From positions 1 through 8,326 of the forward strand of contig JANWIS010000099.1 in NCBI GenBank assembly GCA_025449775.1: a DNA stretch of 8,326 bases, given 5' to 3'. The notes beneath the pieces are model-generated. The model had not been told where the DNA came from, made no database searches, and was given only the letters and a program-made list of their open reading frames with translations. The position numbers were made by a program, and so were the translations under genes. Shown here piece after piece: positions 1 through 5,269 of the stretch (within the stretch, counting starts at the first letter, position 1; every line of letters begins with the position of its first letter). Origin of the DNA: Ignavibacteriaceae bacterium (GTDB lineage: Bacteria > Bacteroidota > Ignavibacteria > Ignavibacteriales > Ignavibacteriaceae).

Positions 1-1443
1 GAAGATATTCTCGGTGAGCTTGCTGCTTTCCTTGATATAATCAGAACTCCGCTTGCAGTTCGTTCTTCAAGTCTGCTGGAAGATTCGCAGTATCATCCGT
101 TTGCCGGAGTTTACCAGACATACATGATTCCGAATGACAACTCGAACCCGTTGATAAGACTTAATGATCTTCTGACGACGATCAAAAGAGTTTATGCTTC
201 AACATTTTATCAAAATGCAAAGAATTATATTAAAGTAACTGCCTATCGTTCTGAAGAAGAAAAAATGGCTGTGATAATTCAGAAGATGGTCGGCAACAAT
301 CACGAAAACAGGTTCTATCCTGATTTTTCTGGTGTTGCAAAGTCATATAATTTCTATCCGCTTCCTCCTCAAAAATCTACTGATGGAATTGTTTCAGCAG
401 CTCTCGGTTTGGGTAAATGGGTTGTTGAAGGAGGAAACACTGTAAGGTTTTGTCCAAAGTACGCTGATGATAATATACAGTTCCATTCAGTAGAAGAATC
501 TCTCAACAGCAGCCAGAGAGAATTCTTTGCACTTCAGATAGATGAAAAAACAGATTTCGGAAATGTAACTTATGATAAATTAGTTAAACGATTCGCACTC
601 GATATTGCAGAGAAAGATGGTCCGTTGAGATTTGTCGGTTCAACATATCTTCCTGAAAATGATGCAATCTATGATGGGCTTGGAAGAAAAGGAACACGGC
701 TTGTAACTTTTGGTCCTGTGTTCAAGAACAAAATTTTTCCGCTCGCAAACGTTCTCGAGCTTTTACTTGAAATGGGAAATTGGGGAATGGGCACTCCGGT
801 CGAAATAGAATTTGCTGTTAACATTTCAAATCCTTCCGGGAAGAAGAAAGAATTTGGATTGCTTCAGATGAGACCGCTTGTGGTAAGCCATGAATTTGAT
901 GATTTGAAAATTGATGGTATACAAAAAGAAAAATTAATTTGTCAGAGCAGTAAGGTGCTTGGCAACGGTGTAATACAGGATATTTACGATGCAGTTGTTG
1001 TTGATTATAATTTATTTGATCGTGCAAAAAGCAGAGAGGTTGCTTCGGAAATATCTATTCTGAATAACAAATTGATTGCTGAAGGAAAACCATATTTGCT
1101 AGTTGGTGTCGGTCGATGGGGATCATTGGATCCCTGGCTTGGAATACCCGTTACATGGGAACAGATAGCAGGTGCAAGAGCAATAATAGAAACTTCATTT
1201 AAAGATATGGCAGTTGAACCTTCACAGGGTTCGCATTTTTTTCAGAACATCACTTCTTTTATGGTTGGATATTTTACAATCAATACTATTCTCAAAAATG
1301 ATTTCATTGATTGGGACTGGCTGTTAGATCAGGAAGCTGTTGACAAAAAGGTTTTTACAAAACATATTAGATTCAATAAACCGATATTAATTAAAATGAA
1401 CGGACAGGAAAACAAAGGAATTATTTTAAAGCCGGAGAAATAA
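1..1443 (+). CDS. PEP synthase-like protein with PEP/pyruvate-binding ATP-grasp domain (5' end missing)
   Basis: The reading frame is open from the first base, so the true start lies left of the window; 480 residues are visible. Seen: residues 18-41 carry the AVRSSSLLEDS and FAGVY signatures of the PPDK_N (PEP synthase/pyruvate phosphate dikinase) ATP-grasp domain. Further on are FSGVA, the GLGKWVVEG stretch, EIEF (268-271) and FGLLQMRP (285-292), the usual end of that domain. Known: PPDK_N uses ATP to form a phosphoenzyme with pyruvate or a relative. Odd: after QMRP there is no phosphohistidine swivelling domain and no PEP-binding barrel. Instead about 190 residues follow with GVGRWGSLDPWLG (near 369-381) and SQGSHFFQN (near 408-416), which I recognise as a conserved but uncharacterised tail of Bacteroidota PEP/pyruvate-binding proteins. 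It is therefore unlikely to be a classical PEP synthase, and its substrate is unknown. The stop is 1 nt before the next gene's start, suggesting co-translation. An upstream phosphotransfer domain cannot be excluded. Confidence 0.85.
   Translation, partial: EDILGELAAFLDIIRTPLAVRSSSLLEDSQYHPFAGVYQTYMIPNDNSNPLIRLNDLLTTIKRVYASTFYQNAKNYIKVTAYRSEEEKMAVIIQKMVGNNHENRFYPDFSGVAKSYNFYPLPPQKSTDGIVSAALGLGKWVVEGGNTVRFCPKYADDNIQFHSVEESLNSSQREFFALQIDEKTDFGNVTYDKLVKRFALDIAEKDGPLRFVGSTYLPENDAIYDGLGRKGTRLVTFGPVFKNKIFPLANVLELLLEMGNWGMGTPVEIEFAVNISNPSGKKKEFGLLQMRPLVVSHEFDDLKIDGIQKEKLICQSSKVLGNGVIQDIYDAVVVDYNLFDRAKSREVASEISILNNKLIAEGKPYLLVGVGRWGSLDPWLGIPVTWEQIAGARAIIETSFKDMAVEPSQGSHFFQNITSFMVGYFTINTILKNDFIDWDWLLDQEAVDKKVFTKHIRFNKPILIKMNGQENKGIILKPEK
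1434..1437 (+). promoter_or_regulatory. Shine-Dalgarno GGAG for the TTG-start zinc-ribbon gene
   Basis: GGAG lies 7 nt before TTG at 1445, inside the last codons of the upstream gene. It is one of only two clear Shine-Dalgarno sequences in the window and is the reason for accepting a TTG start. Confidence 0.6.
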
Positions 1444-1444
1444 T

Positions 1445-1624
1445 TTGCCAGCGGAGCAATTAAAAAAGAAAATTGAAGTCCCTGATACATGTCCGCATTG
1501 CGGTAACAAACTTTCACCATGGCAGCAGGTTCTTCTTGCAACAGACAGAGCACTTGTTTGTAAAAAGTGCTGGTACAGGATCATTCTTGACCTGATACCA
1601 AAAGCAAAAAACCGTTTCAATTAA
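1445..1624 (+). CDS. Small zinc-ribbon protein (CxxC-19-CxxC), TTG start
   Basis: This is a 59-residue protein read from TTG at 1445. Seen: CPHC (Cys16, Cys19) and CKKC (Cys39, Cys42) form two knuckles separated by 19 residues, the layout of a four-cysteine zinc ribbon. The basic tail ends KAKNRFN, and no membrane segment or signal peptide is present. The start is supported by GGAG at 1434-1437 with 7-nt spacing; there is no ATG before the cysteines. The gene begins 1 nt after the stop of the PEP synthase-like gene and ends 25 nt before the glutamate dehydrogenase start, so it is probably translated from the same mRNA. The CPHCG...L..WQ pattern recalls the small 'cxxc_20_cxxc' family, whose spacer is one residue longer; that link is inference. 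The role is unknown: nucleic-acid or protein binding, or a metal-dependent partner of a neighbour. Both cysteine pairs and the fit between two genes make a chance ORF unlikely. Confidence 0.75.
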   Translation: MPAEQLKKKIEVPDTCPHCGNKLSPWQQVLLATDRALVCKKCWYRIILDLIPKAKNRFN

Positions 1625-1649
1625 TTCATTGAATGAAAGATTAATATAA

Positions 1650-2897
1650 ATGGAATCCTATAATTCATTTAAGGTCGCACGACAGCAGGTTTTAGAGGCA
1701 GCCAAGCTTCTCAATCTTGATGATGCAACAAAAGAATTTCTAAGCATACCACAATTTGAAACTAATTTTTCATTGCATGTAAAAATGGATTCGGGAGTTA
1801 CAAAAATTTTCCAGGCATTCAGAATTCAGTACAACTATGCAAGAGGTCCTGCAAAAGGTGGAATTCGATTTCATCCTGAAGAAACTGTTGATACAATCCG
1901 TGCACTTGCCTGCTGGATGACGTGGAAAACTGCTGTTGTAGATTTACCATTAGGTGGAAGCAAAGGCGGTGTACGCTGCGATCCGAAAAAATTATCTGAT
2001 ACAGAACTTGAAAGATTATCCAGAGAATATGTCAGGGCAATCTTTCCGATGCTCGGATCTGATGTTGATGTTCCTGCTACTGATGTTTACACTAATCCGC
2101 AGACTATGGCTTGGATGATGGATGAGTATGAAACAATCACAAAGAAACACAGCCCAGGTGTTTTTACGGATAAGCCATTGCAGATTGGCGGTACTGAAGG
2201 AAGACGAGATGCAACTGCACGAGGAGGATTAATAACTGTCCGAGAAGCTTGTAATGCTCATGGATTCGATCCAACAAAAACATTTGCGATTCAGGGTTTT
2301 GGTGATGCCGGACAAAGAACAGCTCTTTTGCATAAAGAAATTCTCGGCGGTGGAAAGCTTGTTGCTGTAAGCGATTCGAAAGGTGCTATATATAATAAAT
2401 CAGGTCTTGACCCGAAAGAGCTTGTTCGTCATAAACTTCAAAAAGGATCGGTATTAAAATTTCCGGGCTCAAAACAAATCTCGCACGAAGAACTTTTAGA
2501 ATTAAATGTTGAGATCCTTTATCCGGCTGCTTTAGAAAATGCTATCAATACAAAGAACGCTAAAAATATAAAAGCACGTATGGTATGTGAACTCGCTAAT
2601 GGTCCAACAACTCCGGATGCTGATTTAGTTTTATTTAAAAACAAAGTTCATGTCATCCCGGATATTCTTGCGAGTGCTGGTGGAGTTACTTTTTCATATT
2701 TCGAAATGGTGCAGGATAAATCTTTATTCTTCTGGGAAGAAGACGAAGTTCACAGACAGCTCGATAAAAAATTAACTCTTGCATACAAACGTGTTCAGGA
2801 AACCATAAAGGAAAAGAAAGTTCATCCTCGACTTGCAGCAATGCTTGTTGGCGTTGCAAGAGTTGCACAAGCCTGTCAGTTAAGAGGATGGGTATAA
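1650..2897 (+). CDS. gdhA: Glutamate dehydrogenase (Glu/Leu/Phe/Val dehydrogenase family)
   Basis: This cytoplasmic enzyme interconverts glutamate and 2-oxoglutarate plus ammonia with NAD(P). The 415-residue length is normal for the short hexameric class. Seen: GPAKGGIRFHP with Lys69, TWK with Lys93, PLGGSKGG with the catalytic Lys105, and Asp145 in ATDVYTN. Their spacing matches Lys89, Lys113, Lys125 and Asp165 of the well-studied clostridial enzyme. Lys69, and Ser349 in the TFSYFE stretch, indicate glutamate rather than leucine or phenylalanine as substrate. The Rossmann domain starts near 211 with GFGDAG (216-221), followed by VAVSDSKG with Asp242. Oddities: GFGDAG replaces the common GFGNVG, Thr144 replaces the usual Pro before the catalytic Asp, and GGTEGRRDATARGG is a variant of the GGSxGRxEATGRG loop. 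The coenzyme cannot be decided safely. The ATG at 1650 has only a weak purine stretch (GAAAGA, 1635-1640) ahead of it. The gene lies 25 nt after the zinc-ribbon gene, probably in the same operon. Confidence 0.93.
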   Translation: MESYNSFKVARQQVLEAAKLLNLDDATKEFLSIPQFETNFSLHVKMDSGVTKIFQAFRIQYNYARGPAKGGIRFHPEETVDTIRALACWMTWKTAVVDLPLGGSKGGVRCDPKKLSDTELERLSREYVRAIFPMLGSDVDVPATDVYTNPQTMAWMMDEYETITKKHSPGVFTDKPLQIGGTEGRRDATARGGLITVREACNAHGFDPTKTFAIQGFGDAGQRTALLHKEILGGGKLVAVSDSKGAIYNKSGLDPKELVRHKLQKGSVLKFPGSKQISHEELLELNVEILYPAALENAINTKNAKNIKARMVCELANGPTTPDADLVLFKNKVHVIPDILASAGGVTFSYFEMVQDKSLFFWEEDEVHRQLDKKLTLAYKRVQETIKEKKVHPRLAAMLVGVARVAQACQLRGWV

Positions 2898-2987
2898 AAA
2901 ATCATTTTTAAAAATTAAACACCAACATTTTCATCTGTTCTGAAATAAAAATTTCATTCAAAAAAAAATTTCACTTCTCACCGAACC

Positions 2988-3015
2988 AATAATCGATTTT
3001 ATTAAATTGATTATT
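2988..3015. repeat. AT-rich inverted repeat in the gap between gdhA and the antiporter gene
   Basis: The arms AATAATCGATTT and AAATTGATTATT are separated by a TATT loop, giving a 12-bp stem with a single G-T pair. It lies 90 bp after the glutamate dehydrogenase stop and 58 bp before the antiporter start. A run of Ts does not follow directly, so it is a poor textbook terminator. It could be a weak terminator, an operator or an mRNA 5' structure. The rest of the 2898-3073 gap is AT-rich, with no open frame and no clear promoter. Confidence 0.4.
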
Positions 3016-3033
3016 ATATTTAAATAGATTCAT

Positions 3034-3043
3034 TTATCGATAA
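3034..3043. repeat. Perfect 10-bp palindrome TTATCGATAA upstream of the antiporter gene
   Basis: A perfect palindrome centred on ATCGAT, 30 bp before the antiporter start codon. Its centre is 44 bp from the ATCGAT in the preceding inverted repeat, and a 12-bp palindrome with the same centre lies inside the gene at 3118-3129. It could be an operator half of a regulator site, but short palindromes are common in AT-rich DNA. Confidence 0.25.
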
Positions 3044-3073
3044 TAAAAGCTTTATCACTCTCATCATATCATA

Positions 3074-5032
3074 ATGCACGATTATTCAATAATAAAAGAT
3101 ATTGTACTTATTCTGCTGGTATCGATACCGATAATAATAATATTTAACCGGATCCAGCTGCCGAGTATCGTCGGTTTTTTAATTGCCGGAGTTTTACTCG
3201 GACCATCTCTTCTGAAAATCATCAGCAACCCTGAACAGATAAAAATTATGGCAGAGATCGGTGTGATACTTCTTCTGTTTTCTGTCGGGCTGGAAATATC
3301 ACTTAAAGAATTGCTGGATATTAAAAAACTTTTACTCGTTGGCGGAGGATTCCAGGTTTTAGCAACAATATTATTTTCAGCATTAATTATTTATCTCATC
3401 GGGCTGCCTGCTAAACAAGCCGTGTTTATGGGAATGGTAATCAGCCTGTCAAGCACTGTTATCGTATTAAAGCTTCTCTCTGACAAAGATGAACTCGATT
3501 CACCGCAAGGAAAAATATCTGTTGGAATTTTAGTTTTCCAGGATCTCGCAATTGTTCCTCTCTTTTTGCTTGTTGATCTGATGGGGACATCCGAACGGGT
3601 AAGTTTTGGAGAAGTTTCAATCCGGCTGCTTACTGCTTTTGGTGCTGTTGCTGTAATTATTTTGATTGCGAAATATTTATCTCCGCATGTTCTGTACCGG
3701 CTGGCAAAACTAAGGATGAAAGAAATCTTTACTGTTGGTGTAATTCTACTTTTATTAGGAACCGCATATTTAACTTATTCACTTGGGCTTTCATTTGCGC
3801 TTGGTGCATTTATTGCCGGTTTAATTTTTTCTGAGTCTGAATACAGTCATCAGATCTTAGCAGATACTCTTCCGTTGAGAGATGCTTTCAACAGCATTTT
3901 TTTCGTATCAGTCGGACTGCTTCTTGATTTAACTTTTGTGATTCAAAACCCGGCAGTTGTAATCGTTTCATCGCTGGGAATTTTGTTACTCAAAGCCCTG
4001 ATAATATTTATCATAGTTCTTTTTTTAAAATACCCGGTAAGAGTTGCAATAGTTATAGGATTGAGTCTTGCTCAGGTCGGTGAACTTTCATTTGTACTTG
4101 GAGAACATGGTCTGGGACTTAATCTGGTTTCAACCGAATTGTTTAACATCTTAATTTCATCAACAATCATTACAATGATAATGACTCCATTTCTATTCAG
4201 ACTTGCACCACGTATTGCCGGCAAATCTTCTCAAATAGATCTGACAAGAAAAAAAGAAAAATTAATTGAGCAAGTTAATGACCATGTTATCATTGCAGGT
4301 TTCGGACTAAACGGAAAAAATTTATCTCACGTATTAAAAGAAACCGGGATCAAATATATTATTATCGAGATGAATGCAGATACTGTTAAAAAGGAAAAAG
4401 AAAAAGGAGAAAATATTATTTATGGTGATATCGGAAACAGCGAAGTTCTGAAATATGCTCAGATCGCTTCAGCAAAAGTTCTTGTTATTGCAATTTCAGA
4501 TCGCTCAACATCCCGAAGAGCCTTAAAGCTGGCAAAGGAACTTAACCCTGATATATATGTAGTAGTAAGAACGAGATTTATGAAAGAAACAGATGATTTG
4601 GTAAAGATGGGTGCAGACCTTGTTATCCCTGAAGAGTACGAAACTTCAATTCAGATTTTTAGAAAAGTTTTGGAACAATATCATATTCCATTAAATGTAA
4701 TTATGCAGCAGGTTAATTTGCTAAGAGGAGAATCATACAAATATCTTCGATCAGAAAAAGGTACGGATATTATTTTCAGCCATATGGAAGAACTGCTTTC
4801 TGCAAGGTTAACAGATACATTTTATATTAATGATCAGAATAAGATAGTTGGGAAAACTATCGGTGAATTAGATCTGCGAAGCAAAACGGATGCTACAATA
4901 ATAGCAATTGTAAGAAAAGGAATAACAGTAACAAATCCCTCTGCAAAAGATGTATTGTATACGGGAGATACACTTGTAATAACAGGAACACACAAAGCGG
5001 TGGACAGTGCTTTCAGTATCCTTTCAGAATAA
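3074..5032 (+). CDS. CPA2-family monovalent cation:proton antiporter with RCK_N and RCK_C domains
   Basis: This inner-membrane protein exchanges K+ or Na+ for protons. Seen: residues about 5-378 are strongly hydrophobic, with roughly 12 to 13 membrane segments. VFQDLAIVP (154-162) carries the conserved Asp157 of the KefB/KefC-type transport site. A charged linker (about 380-402) leads to a Rossmann-like RCK_N (TrkA-N) domain: HVIIAGFGLNG (404-414) with Gly409, Gly411 and Gly414, acidic Glu432 at the end of the second strand, and YGDIGNSEVL (450-459). Residues about 565-652 form an RCK_C (TrkA-C) domain with GKTIGELDL and GDTLVITG. Known: RCK_N binds NAD(H) or a similar nucleotide and gates transport; RCK_C can bind small ligands. 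The 652-residue length suits this architecture. E. coli KefC lacks RCK_C, so regulation here should differ and no Kef symbol is assigned. The ATG has no visible Shine-Dalgarno but fits the first membrane helix. Ion specificity cannot be read from the sequence. Gaps of 176 and 225 bp suggest its own transcript. Confidence 0.92.
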   Translation: MHDYSIIKDIVLILLVSIPIIIIFNRIQLPSIVGFLIAGVLLGPSLLKIISNPEQIKIMAEIGVILLLFSVGLEISLKELLDIKKLLLVGGGFQVLATILFSALIIYLIGLPAKQAVFMGMVISLSSTVIVLKLLSDKDELDSPQGKISVGILVFQDLAIVPLFLLVDLMGTSERVSFGEVSIRLLTAFGAVAVIILIAKYLSPHVLYRLAKLRMKEIFTVGVILLLLGTAYLTYSLGLSFALGAFIAGLIFSESEYSHQILADTLPLRDAFNSIFFVSVGLLLDLTFVIQNPAVVIVSSLGILLLKALIIFIIVLFLKYPVRVAIVIGLSLAQVGELSFVLGEHGLGLNLVSTELFNILISSTIITMIMTPFLFRLAPRIAGKSSQIDLTRKKEKLIEQVNDHVIIAGFGLNGKNLSHVLKETGIKYIIIEMNADTVKKEKEKGENIIYGDIGNSEVLKYAQIASAKVLVIAISDRSTSRRALKLAKELNPDIYVVVRTRFMKETDDLVKMGADLVIPEEYETSIQIFRKVLEQYHIPLNVIMQQVNLLRGESYKYLRSEKGTDIIFSHMEELLSARLTDTFYINDQNKIVGKTIGELDLRSKTDATIIAIVRKGITVTNPSAKDVLYTGDTLVITGTHKAVDSAFSILSE

Positions 5033-5078
5033 GTTTCCGAATTTTATTAAACTATTGTGCAAACCGACATTATTTTCG

Positions 5079-5109
5079 GGAAAAGTTTGCCACGACCTGA
5101 AACTTTTTC
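5079..5109 (+). terminator. Possible factor-independent terminator after the antiporter gene
   Basis: AAAAGTTT (5081-5088) and AAACTTTT (5100-5107) are exact inverted repeats with an 11-nt loop. A G-T and a G-C pair extend the stem to 10 bp. CTATTTTT follows at once, resembling a U-tract. The stem is AT-rich and therefore weak. It starts 46 nt after the antiporter stop. A second hairpin (GCAAAC 5059-5064 with GTTTGC 5085-5090, inner CCGA/TCGG) shares bases with it, so only one can form at a time. Confidence 0.4.
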
Positions 5110-5259
5110 TATTTTTAATCACTAAACAATTAGAAAAATTCTTATATTCTTTGCATAATAATTGTTAAAACTTCTTATTCAGGTTTTTTCCATCTAATCT
5201 CAACAAAAAGAAATCGTATAAGAATTAAAATTAAATTTGATAAATGATTAAAAACCAGT

Positions 5260-5263
5260 GAGG
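5260..5263 (+). promoter_or_regulatory. Shine-Dalgarno GAGG that fixes the peptidase start at 5270
   Basis: GAGG, within GTGAGGT, lies 6 nt before ATG at 5270. The in-frame GTG at 5258 overlaps this site and has no ribosome-binding sequence of its own, so ATG 5270 is preferred. It also places a clean signal peptide at the N-terminus. Confidence 0.65.
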
Positions 5264-5269
5264 TCAATT

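Noticed and set aside
818..1027. Open frame on the minus strand inside the PEP synthase-like gene
   Set aside because: Composition and lack of domain signals mark it as a shadow of the plus-strand gene, whose motifs continue through it.
1329..1620. Two overlapping minus-strand open frames covering the zinc-ribbon gene
   Set aside because: The plus-strand frame has paired CxxC motifs, a Shine-Dalgarno and operon spacing; the minus frames have none.
1633..1644. Tiny ATG-AAA-GAT-TAA frame just before gdhA
   Set aside because: Three codons with no ribosome-binding site; expected by chance.
2941..2956. TGAAAT-AAAA-ATTTCA hairpin after gdhA as a terminator
   Set aside because: Only six AT-rich pairs, and the following sequence is A-rich rather than T-rich on the plus strand.
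5145..5153. TATTCTTTG as a Bacteroidota-type -7 promoter element for the peptidase gene
   Set aside because: It has three rather than two bases between TA and TTTG, and no TTTG lies at the expected -33 distance; too weak to list as a promoter.
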